Below are positions 39,972-48,416 of a DNA stretch of 55,983 nucleotides, piece after piece (position 1 is the stretch's first letter; every line of letters starts with the position of its first letter). The translations under genes and the position numbers were made by a program. Where the stretch lies: contig JAYWHR010000021.1 in assembly GCA_043777675.1 (NCBI GenBank), positions 1 through 55,983 on the forward strand, read 5' to 3'. The notes beneath the pieces were generated by a model, which was given only the letters and a program-made list of their open reading frames with translations, made no database searches and was not told the DNA's origin. The DNA comes from JANMDU01 sp043777675. GTDB taxonomy: Bacteria; Pseudomonadota; Gammaproteobacteria; Burkholderiales; Burkholderiaceae_C.

Positions 39972-41492
39972 TTAGATCAATACGATGTCGTAATGCTCTT
40001 GCACCATCGTGCTCTCTGATTGCAGAGAAATCGGCTTACCGATGAAATCTGAAAGCCCCGCGAGATGCTGGCTTTCTTCGTCTAAGAAAAGCTCGATCAC
40101 CTGCGGCGCGGCTATGACTCGGAATTCTTTCGGGTTGAACTGACGGGCTTCGCGCAAAATTTCTCGCAAGATGTCGTAAGCCACAGTGCGTGGCGTTTTC
40201 ACGCTCCCCTTGCCTTGGCAAGCGGGGCATGGCTCGCAAAGCATGTGGGCTAAGGATTCGCGGGTGCGTTTGCGCGTCATCTCCACCAAACCTAGAGGCG
40301 AGAAGTTGTTGGCGGCATTCGTTTTTGTGCGATCTCTGGCGAGTTGCTTGCCTAGCTCAGCAAGCACTTGGGTTTTGTGTTCATCGCGCTGCATATCGAT
40401 GAAATCGGCGATGATCACACCGCCTAGATTGCGCAGGCGAAGCTGGCGCGCCATCGCACCAGCAGCCTCTAAATTGGTTTTAAAGATCGTATCGTCGAAA
40501 TTGCGTACACCCACAAAACCGCCAGTGTTCACATCGATCGTGGTCAGTGCTTCCGTTTGGTCAATGATCAAATAACCGCCAGATTTGAGTTCGACACGAC
40601 GCTCCATCGCTTTGGACACTTCTTCGTCGACGTTATACAGATCAAAAATTGGCCTTTCACCTTTATAAAGCTGCAGTTTTGCAGCAGCTTGGGGCATGAA
40701 TTCTTTGCCATAGGCCATCAAAGCTTCATGCTGCTCACGTGAATCAATCCGAATGCTCTGCGTCTCGTCACTTGCCATATCGCGCAGCACGCGCTGCATC
40801 AGCGTGAGATCGGTGTGCAACACGGATTGCGCAGGCAGTTGCGTGGCGCTAAGTTTGATGCGCTGCCAGGCCTTGAGCAGATAGGCCATATCGTCTTGCA
40901 GCTCTGCATCTGTGGCAACATCTGCATTCGTTCGTAAGATGAAGCCGCCGCCCACAAACTTGTTGTGAGATTGTTGCTGCGCTGCATGGGCATCCCACAG
41001 CTTTTGTACGCGTGTACGCAGGCTTTGGCGCTGCTCAGGAGGAATTTTCTGCGAGATGCCGATGTGATCATCTTGCGGCAAAAACACGAGCTGTCTTCCT
41101 GCCAAGCTGATCTGGCTTGAGAGCCGCGCACCCTTGCTGCCAATCGGATCTTTGATCACCTGCACCATCAGCGCCTGGCCTTCAAACACCTGTTTTTCAA
41201 TCGGTGTGGCCGGGCTGCTCGATTGCGTAGAGCGCTGTACCCCATCGGCATAGCGCGCATGCACCGCACTGGCCAAATCGGCGACATGCAAGAACGCCGC
41301 TCGCTCTAAACCAATGTCAATGAATGCCGATTGCATGCCCGGCAGTACCCGTGCCACCTTACCCAGATACACGTTGCCCACCAATCCACGCTCAAGATGG
41401 CGTTCAATATGCAGCTCCTGCACCGCGCCATGTTCGATCAGCGCCACGCGGGATTCTTGCGGGCTCCAGTTAATGAGGATCTCGTGTTGCAT
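39972..41492 (-). CDS. rng: Ribonuclease G
   Basis: 506 residues from the ATG at 41492 (MQHEILINWSPQESRVALIE); 16 codons more upstream do not fit the family. S1 RNA-binding domain (about 35-125; GNVYLGKVARVLPGMQSAFI), then the RNase E/G catalytic domain with metal-binding Asp in ALTTIDVNTGGFVG and VIIADFIDM, and the zinc-link cysteines in CEPCPACQGKG. It processes 16S rRNA 5' ends and degrades mRNA. It is the last gene of the yebC-to-rng run; maf lies upstream, with a GCG-rich repeat segment in the leader. Confidence 0.96.
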   Translation of the reverse strand: MQHEILINWSPQESRVALIEHGAVQELHIERHLERGLVGNVYLGKVARVLPGMQSAFIDIGLERAAFLHVADLASAVHARYADGVQRSTQSSSPATPIEKQVFEGQALMVQVIKDPIGSKGARLSSQISLAGRQLVFLPQDDHIGISQKIPPEQRQSLRTRVQKLWDAHAAQQQSHNKFVGGGFILRTNADVATDAELQDDMAYLLKAWQRIKLSATQLPAQSVLHTDLTLMQRVLRDMASDETQSIRIDSREQHEALMAYGKEFMPQAAAKLQLYKGERPIFDLYNVDEEVSKAMERRVELKSGGYLIIDQTEALTTIDVNTGGFVGVRNFDDTIFKTNLEAAGAMARQLRLRNLGGVIIADFIDMQRDEHKTQVLAELGKQLARDRTKTNAANNFSPLGLVEMTRKRTRESLAHMLCEPCPACQGKGSVKTPRTVAYDILREILREARQFNPKEFRVIAAPQVIELFLDEESQHLAGLSDFIGKPISLQSESTMVQEHYDIVLI

Positions 41493-41497
41493 AGCCC

Positions 41498-41547
41498 AGA
41501 AGGTAACGCGGAAAACATGGAAAGGACGCGAAAAACGCAAAAAAAAG
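41498..41547. repeat. Half copy of the ACGCRGAR hairpin family
   Basis: AGAAGGTAACGCGGAAAAC, then AAAGGACGCGAAAAACGC and a purine run. It resembles one arm of the hairpins at 47632, 49266 and 55421 but lacks a clear second arm. It forms most of the gap between maf and rng. Confidence 0.4.
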
Positions 41548-41570
41548 AAAACTGTTGCGCTATGTCGTTT

Positions 41571-42173
41571 TTAGCGGATCACTTTGAGCTCAGCCAACAA
41601 CAGGGCCGTCTCGTGCATTGGTAGCCCCATGATGCCGCTGTAGCTGCCACTGATATGGCTCACATAAGCCGCCGCCCGGCCCTGAATCGCATACGCGCCC
41701 GCCTTGCCCATGGGCTCGCCGCTAGCCACATAAGCTTTGATTTGCTTGAGAGACATGGTTGCAAACGTTACTTTGGAAACTGAGAGCGCCTGCACTCGCG
41801 TCTTGCCGCTTTGTATCGCGACAGCAGTGAGCACACGATGCGTGTGGCCTTGCAAATCATTGAGCATGCGAACTGCATCAGCATCGCTTTCCGGTTTTCC
41901 GTAAATCACTCGACCTAAAGCCACAGTCGTATCCGAACAGATCACAGGCGCTGGTGGCAACTCACGCTTTTTCATTCGCGCCAATGCTGCATCCAACTTC
42001 AAACCCGTCACGCGCTGCACATAAGCGCGAGGCACTTCGTTTTTCAAAACCACTTCTAAGCTCTCAGCATCTTCGCTCGCATCCGCTAGGAGCAATTCAA
42101 ATTCAACACCCAGCATATTCAAGAGTTGAGCACGGCGCGGGCTTTGGGAAGCGAGGAAGATGAATTTGTTCAC
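41571..42173 (-). CDS. Maf family nucleoside triphosphate pyrophosphatase
   Basis: 200 residues from GTG at 42173, which follows the rlmH stop by 5 bp and gives the family start NKFIFLASQSPRRAQLLNML; an upstream in-frame start overlapping rlmH is less likely. SQSPRR, the catalytic Asp in VICSDTTVAL, and YAIQGRAAAYVSHISGSYSG then IMGLP near the end are Maf signatures. Maf proteins hydrolyse non-canonical or methylated nucleoside triphosphates; whether this is the dTTP/UTP or the 7-methyl-GTP type is not settled from sequence alone. Confidence 0.94.
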   Translation of the reverse strand: MNKFIFLASQSPRRAQLLNMLGVEFELLLADASEDAESLEVVLKNEVPRAYVQRVTGLKLDAALARMKKRELPPAPVICSDTTVALGRVIYGKPESDADAVRMLNDLQGHTHRVLTAVAIQSGKTRVQALSVSKVTFATMSLKQIKAYVASGEPMGKAGAYAIQGRAAAYVSHISGSYSGIMGLPMHETALLLAELKVIR

Positions 42174-42178
42174 GATGC

Positions 42179-42649
42179 TCACTCTCGATGATAAGGATGG
42201 CCGGCATTCACAGACCACGCGCGGTAGAGTTGCTCGATAAGTAGTACGCGCACCATGGCGTGAGGTAAGGTGAGGTCAGACAAGCGGATCGACTCCTGCG
42301 CTGATTTCCTGAACTCTGGATCGAGGCCATCCGGCCCACCGATGACCAAAGCCACATCTGTGCCACCGAGCTGCCACTCTGTTAAGCGGGCGGCGAGTTG
42401 CACTGTGCTGGTGTTTTTGCCGCGTTCATCGAGCACAACGATTCGCGTGCCTTTCGGGATGGCCGCTTCAATGCGCTCGCGCTCGGCGAGCATTAAGGCG
42501 GTGGTGTTTTTATTGTTTGTACGCGGCTCGGTCTTGATCGCTTTGAGCAGGGGCTTGATCTCGGGTGGGAAGCGCTTGGCGTAATCGTCCCAAGCGGTTT
42601 GCGCCCAATCGGGTACGCGCTGGCCGACGGCGACCACCCAGAGTTTCAT
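42179..42649 (-). CDS. rlmH: 23S rRNA (pseudouridine1915-N3)-methyltransferase RlmH
   Basis: 156-residue SPOUT-class methyltransferase. MKLWVVAVGQRVPDWAQTAW, IVVLDERGKNTSTVQLAARL, VALVIGGPDGLDPEF and the C-terminal RVLLIEQLYRAWSVNAGHPY then HRE knot are all diagnostic. The start overlaps the rsfS stop as ATGA (42649-42646), the common rsfS-rlmH coupling. Confidence 0.98.
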   Translation of the reverse strand: MKLWVVAVGQRVPDWAQTAWDDYAKRFPPEIKPLLKAIKTEPRTNNKNTTALMLAERERIEAAIPKGTRIVVLDERGKNTSTVQLAARLTEWQLGGTDVALVIGGPDGLDPEFRKSAQESIRLSDLTLPHAMVRVLLIEQLYRAWSVNAGHPYHRE

Positions 42650-43353
42650 GCAGATTTTTTAGCAGCGGGGGTTTTTACAGCGGGTTTTTTAGCAGCGGGC
42701 TTAGTGCCTGTTTTTGCAGCCACTTTTTTAGCCGCCGTTTTTTTAGCAACCGCCTGTGGCGAGGTCTTGGCTACAGATTTTTTGGCCGCTGGCTTCTTGG
42801 CCACCACCTTCTTCGCAGGCGCTTCATTCGCTACAGTTTTAGGAGCAGACTGTGCAGATTTCTTGCCGGCTGCAGCCTTCTTTGGCTTCGAAAGAGTCTC
42901 TAAAACCTTCTTCTCTACTTCCTTCTCGGCTGCAGCATGCTTGGTGCGCATGGGTTTCTCGCCCCAGATGTCTTCCAAATGGTAATACTGGCGAATCGCC
43001 GGCTGCATGATATGAACCACTGCTGCACCGCAATCGACGATGATCCATTCACCGTTTTCTTCGCCTTCGGTGCGCGGCTTGGGAAAGCCCGCCTCACTCA
43101 CCGCTTCGCGCACGCTCATGGACAGGGCTTTGGTTTGGCGGTTACTCGTGCCGCTGGCGACGATCACGCGCTCAAACAGGCTGCTCAAATGCTCGGTGTC
43201 GAACACCATGAGATTCTGCGCTTTCACATCTTCTAGGCCATCAATGATCGCCTTGGTCAGCTTGGCAACGTCGCGCTTGCCTTGAGAGTCAGAAGCGGCA
43301 ACCGGCGATGGGCTGGTGCGACGGGTGATGTGCGAGGATTTGGTGGTAGCCAT
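42646..43353 (-). CDS. rsfS: Ribosome silencing factor RsfS with lysine/alanine-rich tail
   Basis: 235 residues. The core RsfS domain (about 30-140; KLTKAIIDGLEDVKAQNLMV, ASGTSNRQTKALSMSV, EWIIVDCGAAVVHIM, YYHLEDIWG) binds ribosomal protein uL14 and blocks subunit joining in starvation. It is followed by about 80 residues of AAKK/PAKK-type repeats (about 155-235), like the C-terminus of histone H1 or the AlgP/PhaF type, strongly basic and disordered. Such a tail is not part of the usual 110-130-residue RsfS and could bind RNA or DNA. Overlaps rlmH. Confidence 0.95.
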   Translation of the reverse strand: MATTKSSHITRRTSPSPVAASDSQGKRDVAKLTKAIIDGLEDVKAQNLMVFDTEHLSSLFERVIVASGTSNRQTKALSMSVREAVSEAGFPKPRTEGEENGEWIIVDCGAAVVHIMQPAIRQYYHLEDIWGEKPMRTKHAAAEKEVEKKVLETLSKPKKAAAGKKSAQSAPKTVANEAPAKKVVAKKPAAKKSVAKTSPQAVAKKTAAKKVAAKTGTKPAAKKPAVKTPAAKKSA

Positions 43354-43998
43354 TCAATGTGTTCTTCGAGAGTGTCGGTAGAGACGATGTTCAACAATAT
43401 ACCGCGCAACCGCTGGCTTGACCAGATGATCAAGCTTGGGGTGTTGTGCGTCAAGCAGACGAACCATGTTGCGAATCTGTGTCGCGCTGATGGGCGATGC
43501 GGGCATTTGGATCGTCGAGTATGCTATTTTAACCTGATTTATATGCGCATTTTGGCCAGTAGCCGGCATAGAATCTGCGCGGAGTGCTACTAAAAGTGTA
43601 GCGATCTGAAGTATCTCTTCAAAACGATGCCAACGTGGGAAAAACGCCAACTGATCCTCCCCCATCAGCAAAAACAGCTCTGAGTTTGGATTTTCGACTT
43701 TGAGCTCCTGCAAGGTGTCATAGGTGTAAGTCGGTCCGCTGCGCAGGGTTTCACGTCCATCCACGCACGTTTTCAGCACGTCGGCAAAACCCAGCTTGGC
43801 CATGGCGATACGATCAGCAGCGGCCGAAAGCGAACGACTTTTGTGCCAAGCTTGGCCCGTCGGGATGATGCGCAACTCATCTAATGCATATTGGTCGAGA
43901 GCCGCTTGTGCCAGCGCCTCATGCGCCAGATGCGGCGGATCAAACGCCCCACCGTAGATGCCAATGCGCTGAGTCTTCGGCACAGCGCTCAAATCCAA
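43354..43998 (-). CDS. nadD: Nicotinate-nucleotide adenylyltransferase
   Basis: 214 residues. GIYGGAFDPPHLAHEALA (nucleotidyltransferase HxGH-like block: PPHLAH), MGEDQLAFFPRWHRFEEIL and the C-terminal ISATQIRNMV are clear; it makes deamido-NAD from nicotinate mononucleotide and ATP. Residues about 133-150 (ATLLVALRADSMPATGQN) are read from a dispersed repeat copy lying antisense in the gene, in a loop before the ISATQIR block where family members vary. The stop directly abuts the rsfS start. Confidence 0.95.
   Translation of the reverse strand: MDLSAVPKTQRIGIYGGAFDPPHLAHEALAQAALDQYALDELRIIPTGQAWHKSRSLSAAADRIAMAKLGFADVLKTCVDGRETLRSGPTYTYDTLQELKVENPNSELFLLMGEDQLAFFPRWHRFEEILQIATLLVALRADSMPATGQNAHINQVKIAYSTIQMPASPISATQIRNMVRLLDAQHPKLDHLVKPAVARYIVEHRLYRHSRRTH
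43560..43603 (+). repeat. TAGCCGGC dispersed repeat, copy 12 (inside nadD)
   Basis: TAGCCGGCATAGAATCTGCG, then CGGAGT and GCTACTAAAAGTGTAGC. Read on the opposite strand to nadD it gives VALRADSMPATG in frame. The same antisense frame is used by copy 14 in the DUF934 gene (IAPRAANTPASD). Confidence 0.88.
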
Positions 43999-44897
43999 TC
44001 CCTGCGCACTAAAAAGTGCTTGTAAAGATCGCCTTCGGGCGTGTCGCTGCGAGGCCTGCGCTTATAAGCCCAACTCACCATGGGCGGCATGCTCATCAGG
44101 ATAGATTCTGTGCGCCCGCCCGATTGCAGGCCGAAATGCGTACCGCGATCCCACACGAGATTAAATTCAACATAACGCCCGCGCCTGTAAAGCTGGAAAT
44201 CTCTTTCACGCTGCCCAAAGCGCGCGTCGCAGCGCTTTTCCAAAATAGGCAAATATGCCGCAATGAAAGTATTGCCGATGGATTGCATCAAAGCGAAGCC
44301 GTAATCAAAGCCGCCTTCAGAAAAATCATCCACAAAGATGCCGCCAATGCCGCGCTGCTCTTTGCGATGCTTCAGATAAAAGTAATCGTCACACCAAGCT
44401 TTGAATTTCGGATACTTGTCTGCTCCAAATGGCATGAGCGCTGTTTTGCACATCGTATGAAAATGCACTGCATCTTCTTCAAAACCGTAAAACGGCGTCA
44501 GATCCATGCCGCCACCGAACCAAAACACCGGCTCACCCGAAGACAATTTGGCGCTCAGCATGCGCACATTCATGTGAACTGTAGGTGCATAGGGATTATT
44601 TGGATGAAACACCAAAGACACACCCAACGCCTCAAAAGGCGAGCCTATCAGCTCTGGCCGATTTTGAGTGGCCGATGCAGGCAGCTTGCCACCGCGCACA
44701 TGTGAGAAGCCGCACCCCGCCCGCTCAAATATGCCGCCATTCTCCAAAATACATGTGAGGCCCTCGCCCTGCAAAGGCTCGCCCGGGCGTTTTTTCCATT
44801 TGTCTTTTAGAAAATCAGATCCATCCACCGCGCTGAAGGTGGCGACAATGTTATCTTGCAGCTCTAGCAAATAGGTGCGAACTTTTTCGATGCTCAT
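43989..44897 (-). CDS. hemF: Oxygen-dependent coproporphyrinogen-III oxidase
   Basis: 302 residues, standard length. Family blocks: VHMNVRMLS, WFGGGMDLTPFYGFEEDAVH, KAWCDDYFYLKHRKEQRGIG then GIFVDDF, EFNLVWDRGTHFGLQSGGRT then ESILMSMPP. It converts coproporphyrinogen III to protoporphyrinogen IX in heme synthesis and needs O2, so the organism lives at least partly aerobically. Overlaps nadD by 10 bp. Confidence 0.98.
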   Translation of the reverse strand: MSIEKVRTYLLELQDNIVATFSAVDGSDFLKDKWKKRPGEPLQGEGLTCILENGGIFERAGCGFSHVRGGKLPASATQNRPELIGSPFEALGVSLVFHPNNPYAPTVHMNVRMLSAKLSSGEPVFWFGGGMDLTPFYGFEEDAVHFHTMCKTALMPFGADKYPKFKAWCDDYFYLKHRKEQRGIGGIFVDDFSEGGFDYGFALMQSIGNTFIAAYLPILEKRCDARFGQRERDFQLYRRGRYVEFNLVWDRGTHFGLQSGGRTESILMSMPPMVSWAYKRRPRSDTPEGDLYKHFLVRRDWI

Positions 44898-44934
44898 GAC
44901 TTCATGTTAATTCACTTGAGTGTACTTTTAGCGG

Positions 44935-45576
44935 TTACTTGACAACTGTTTGCTCGCGATCCACAGAGGCATCAAGTAGGACAACGGGAGCCATATTCTG
45001 CGGAGTGAGCCCCAGTGCAGGCGCGCAAAGCTGAGCGACACGCGCCATATCGTGCGCCTCATCACCGCTCAGCCTCACAAATTGATTGATTTTGCATTCG
45101 CGCCGTGAGTAATCCAAAGTAATCACCAACAGCGGCACATCGCAAGCCACCGCCACACGATAAAAGCCGCTGCGCCAACCAGGAATGTATTTTCGCGTTC
45201 CTTCCGGGGCTAGGCCCAGCCAGAAATATTCGCCCTTGACTTTGCGCTCGCGCATTTGCTCGATCATGCCGCTCACTACGCCGTGCTGGATCGTGCGCGC
45301 CACCGGCACGCCCCCAATCCATCTGAGCCAAGCGCCGAGAAGAGGTATTTTGAAGAGTGCGTCTTTGCCCCAAAACATTACCTGCACGCCCACTGCCCAT
45401 TTCACAAGAAACATCAGGGGCGCATCCCAATTGCTGGTGTGCGGATAGACCACCGCAATACCTTGCTGAGCGGGGAAACCATCAAACTCCACCCGCCAAC
45501 CCATGGCCCTCAGCAGCCACTGCGCGGCGCGGCTGCCCTGGAATTGAAGAGCATAGGGTTTTTGGAAATCGCTCAC
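44935..45576 (-). CDS. 1-acyl-sn-glycerol-3-phosphate acyltransferase-like protein (PlsC domain)
   Basis: 213 residues. The acyltransferase signatures are HTSNWD (HxxxxD; in VVYPHTSNWDAPL) and APEGTRK (EGTR block), with membrane-associated hydrophobic segments such as APLMFLVKWAVGVQVMF. This shorter subgroup often lies beside purD in Burkholderiales; its acceptor is not known and may not be lysophosphatidate. The start overlaps the purD stop (45573-45576). Confidence 0.9.
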   Translation of the reverse strand: MSDFQKPYALQFQGSRAAQWLLRAMGWRVEFDGFPAQQGIAVVYPHTSNWDAPLMFLVKWAVGVQVMFWGKDALFKIPLLGAWLRWIGGVPVARTIQHGVVSGMIEQMRERKVKGEYFWLGLAPEGTRKYIPGWRSGFYRVAVACDVPLLVITLDYSRRECKINQFVRLSGDEAHDMARVAQLCAPALGLTPQNMAPVVLLDASVDREQTVVK

Positions 45577-46877
45577 TTCAGCGCACGATACCCAATATCG
45601 CGCCGGTATTGCATCCCGTCAAACCCTATCCCTTGAATCACCTGCGCTGCCCGCGCCTGCGCTTGCTTGACCGAATCGGCCAGCGCCGTGACGCAGAGCA
45701 CGCGGCCTCCACTGACCACCGTTTTGCCATCGACGCACGATGTCCCCGCATGGAAGACGACCACATCATCGCCTACCGACGAATCGCGCGCAGGCAAGCC
45801 ACTGATCACATCACCTTTGCGCGGATTCATCGGATAGCCATGCGCTGCAAGCACGACGCCCAACGCCACGCGGCGATCCCATTGCAGCTCAATCGTATCG
45901 AGCTTGCCATCTGCGCCGGCAATCAGCACATCCACCAGATCGCTTTTCAAGCGCATCATGATGGGCTGCGTTTCAGGGTCGCCCAGCCGGCAATTGAATT
46001 CCAGCGTTTTGATCATACCTTGCGGCGTGATCATCAGACCGGCATACAAAAACCCGGTGTAGCGAATACCATCCTTTTCCATGCCGCGAATCGTGGGCAA
46101 GATCACCTCGCGCATCGCCCGTGCATGCACCTCGGGCGTGACCACGGGTGCCGGCGAATACGCGCCCATGCCCCCAGTGTTTGGCCCTTGGTCGCCGTCC
46201 TGCAATCGTTTGTGATCTTGACTCGTCGCCAGCGCAGTGACGTTTTTGCCATCGCAAAGCACGATAAAACTAGCTTCTTCGCCTTGCAGAAATTCCTCGA
46301 TCACAACGCGGGCTCTGGCTTGGCCATCGTCACCGGTGTTGTGTTGCACGCCGTAGGCATTCGATGCCAACATGTCGTCAACTGCTGCATGCGCCTGTGC
46401 CAAACTCATCGCCACGACCACGCCCTTGCCCGCCGCCAAGCCATCGGCCTTCACCACAATGGGCGCGCCTTTGCGCTCAAGGTAGGCGTGCGCAGCAGCA
46501 GCATCAGTAAACGTTTCAAACTCAGCCGTAGGAATGCCATGCCGCGCCATGAAAGCCTTGCTAAACGCTTTCGAGCTTTCCAGTTGCGCAGCAGCTTTGG
46601 TTGGCCCAAAGATGCGCAGCCCCTTCGCGCGAAACTCATCCACGATGCCAGCAGCCAAAGGCGCTTCCGGGCCCACCACCGTCAATGCTATCTTTTCAGT
46701 AGCAGCCCACGCAGATAATTCGCTGGGCAAGTGCAGATTTAAGTTAATTAATCGGCTATCAAGTACCGTGCCGCCGTTGCCAGGCGCGACATACACACAC
46801 TGCACCTTCGGCGATTGCGCCAACTTCCAAGCCAGCGCATGCTCTCGGCCTCCGCCGCCGATCACTAAAATTTTCAT
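45573..46877 (-). CDS. purD: Phosphoribosylamine--glycine ligase
   Basis: 434-residue ATP-grasp enzyme of purine synthesis. MKILVIGGGGREHALAWKLA, VVGPEAPLAAGIVDEFRAKG, IVVKADGLAAGKGVVVA, GPNTGGMGAYSPAPVV and ILEFNCRLGDPETQP-type blocks (here LEFNCRLGDPETQP) are intact. Residues about 50-64 (LPSELSAWAATEKIA) resemble a translated, degenerate repeat copy. The start overlaps the yebC stop as ATGA (46877-46874). Confidence 0.98.
   Translation of the reverse strand: MKILVIGGGGREHALAWKLAQSPKVQCVYVAPGNGGTVLDSRLINLNLHLPSELSAWAATEKIALTVVGPEAPLAAGIVDEFRAKGLRIFGPTKAAAQLESSKAFSKAFMARHGIPTAEFETFTDAAAAHAYLERKGAPIVVKADGLAAGKGVVVAMSLAQAHAAVDDMLASNAYGVQHNTGDDGQARARVVIEEFLQGEEASFIVLCDGKNVTALATSQDHKRLQDGDQGPNTGGMGAYSPAPVVTPEVHARAMREVILPTIRGMEKDGIRYTGFLYAGLMITPQGMIKTLEFNCRLGDPETQPIMMRLKSDLVDVLIAGADGKLDTIELQWDRRVALGVVLAAHGYPMNPRKGDVISGLPARDSSVGDDVVVFHAGTSCVDGKTVVSGGRVLCVTALADSVKQAQARAAQVIQGIGFDGMQYRRDIGYRALK
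46687..46729 (-). repeat. Possible degenerate TAGCCGGC repeat, copy 16 (inside purD)
   Basis: Gene strand: TTGCCCAGCGAATTATCTGC, then GTGGGCTGCTACTGAAAAGATAGC. The order and spacing of blocks fit the family but the GCCGGC core is changed to GCCCAGC, and the protein has near-normal length here, so chance similarity cannot be excluded. Confidence 0.4.
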
Positions 46878-47599
46878 GAGTTTATTTCTGCGTTGTGATA
46901 AACGTTCTGCACGTCATCAATATCTTCAATCATATCGAGCAGCTTTTGCATTTTGGCTGCCTCATCGCCTGCCAGAGAAATAGTGTTTTCTGCGCGCATC
47001 GTCACTTCTGCGATCTCTGGCTGAAAGCCCGCTGCTTCCAAAGCGTTCTTCACAGCTTCAAATTCTTGGGGCGATGTGAGCACTTCGATGCCACCTTCGT
47101 CGTCCGTGATCACGTCATCCGCGCCGTTTTCAAGCGCGATGTCTATCACTTTGGCTTCATCCGTGCCGGGCGCGAGCAAGATTTGGCCGCAATGCTTGAA
47201 CTGAAATGCCACAGCGCCCTCAACGCCCATGTTACCGCCGTGTTTGCTAAACACATGCCTAACGGCAGCCACTGTGCGCACTTTATTGTCCGTCATGGTG
47301 TCGACCAAAATCGCCGCACCGCTGATGCCATAGCCTTCGTAGCGAATTTCCTCGTAATGCACACCTTCTAGATTGCCGGTGGCTTTGTCGATATTTCGTT
47401 TGACGTTTTCCGCTGGCATATTCGCCGCTTTGGCTTTGTCTACGGCCAAGCGCAGGCGCGGATTGGTAGCCAAATCACCGCCTTTCAGCCGCGCCGCCAC
47501 CATGATCTCGCGGATCACACGCGTCCAAATCTTCCCGCGCTTCTCATCCTGCCGCCCTTTGCGGTGTTGGATGTTTGCCCATTTACTATGGCCTGCCAT
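46874..47599 (-). CDS. yebC: YebC/PmpR family transcriptional regulator / translation factor
   Basis: 241 residues. MAGHSKWANIQHRKGRQDEK is the universal family start; AKAANMPAENVKRNIDKATG and the acidic ENGADDVITDDEGGIEVLT block are typical. YebC proteins have been described as DNA-binding regulators and more recently as factors easing ribosome stalling at proline stretches. It heads the yebC-purD-acyltransferase-hemF-nadD-rsfS-rlmH-maf-rng run. Confidence 0.97.
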   Translation of the reverse strand: MAGHSKWANIQHRKGRQDEKRGKIWTRVIREIMVAARLKGGDLATNPRLRLAVDKAKAANMPAENVKRNIDKATGNLEGVHYEEIRYEGYGISGAAILVDTMTDNKVRTVAAVRHVFSKHGGNMGVEGAVAFQFKHCGQILLAPGTDEAKVIDIALENGADDVITDDEGGIEVLTSPQEFEAVKNALEAAGFQPEIAEVTMRAENTISLAGDEAAKMQKLLDMIEDIDDVQNVYHNAEINS

Positions 47600-47631
47600 T
47601 GCTCGAATCCTTTAAAAGCCGAATACATTTT

Positions 47632-47739
47632 TTGAACGCAGAGGACGCGAAGCAAGCGCAGAGGGCGCAGAAAAGAAATACAAAAATGAATGCCTTTTCT
47701 GCGTTTTCTGCGAAATTTTTGCGCCCTCTGCGTTCAAAT
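47632..47739. repeat. ACGCRGAR hairpin-family element
   Basis: Left arm begins TTGAACGCAGAGGACGCGAA, right arm ends TTTGCGCCCTCTGCGTTCAA; they are imperfect inverted copies around a GAATGCC centre. It fills much of the 280-bp gap between the divergent yebC and the DUF2946-like gene. A solo GCTATTCTCATAGC hairpin (47859-47872) lies just before the next start codon. Confidence 0.7.
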
Positions 47740-47879
47740 TGGTTTTTAATTTCCTTGATTGTACTTTTCAAGGGTTTTTGCGAAGCAAGCAAGCGCAAAA
47801 GGCTCACCGCAGGCTCAGGCAGCAAGGGTATACGTTATAGTTCAAATACATCGAAACAGCTATTCTCATAGCTTCAAAA

Positions 47880-48275
47880 ATGATTCAACACGTCAAGCCT
47901 TTCCGCCTCGCCCTGCTCGTGTGCCTTTGTACTGCGCTGTGGTTCGCTTTGGGCAGCACGTTGAAAGTCTGGGTTGCGCACAGCAGTGGCAAGACGATTG
48001 AAATGGTGGTCTGCTCTGGCGCGGGCATGAAGAAGATTTATGTGACGATATCGGGCGCAGAGCCTGCTGGCAATGAAGTCTCTCTCAAGCATTGCAGCAA
48101 CACGCCGTTGGCTATCCTGACCGAAGAGGTCAACACCCTCCAGCATTTGGCCTACACCCAGCCCATGACTCCTGCCACTTGGCATTGGAGCGATGGCTTG
48201 CGCATCGAGCGCGACTGGCTGCGCAATGGCAAGCCACCGCCGGGGCGAGCGCCGCCCGCACTCCTCTCGGCTTGA
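47880..48275 (+). CDS. Small exported/membrane protein, DUF2946-like
   Basis: 131 residues. One hydrophobic N-terminal helix (about 8-28; RLALLVCLCTALWFALGSTL) acts as a signal or anchor. The mature part has IEMVVCSGAGMKKIYV, resembling the VCSAAGxRxV-type strand of DUF2946 proteins, and a second cysteine in LKHCSNTPLAIL, so a disulfide or metal site is possible; the tail is proline-rich. DUF2946 genes often lie near copper and periplasmic metal-handling genes. Function unknown. Assignment to the family is tentative. Confidence 0.65.
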   Translation: MIQHVKPFRLALLVCLCTALWFALGSTLKVWVAHSSGKTIEMVVCSGAGMKKIYVTISGAEPAGNEVSLKHCSNTPLAILTEEVNTLQHLAYTQPMTPATWHWSDGLRIERDWLRNGKPPPGRAPPALLSA

Positions 48276-48416
48276 TCTCCAAGCCGCAGCATGCGCACAC
48301 ATTTGCGCAGCGCCACTCCGCTTTATCAATTGAACGATGCCCCGCGCATCAAACCGGTGTGCCTTCCTTTTCCGCACAGCACCAAGCCCCGCTTTGCACC
48401 TTTTTTAAAAATCATC

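Noticed and set aside
45357..46718. 453-codon open frame on the plus strand
   Set aside because: It is antisense to purD and the acyltransferase gene, has no recognisable domain, and its composition (His, Arg, Gln rich) is typical of a shadow frame.
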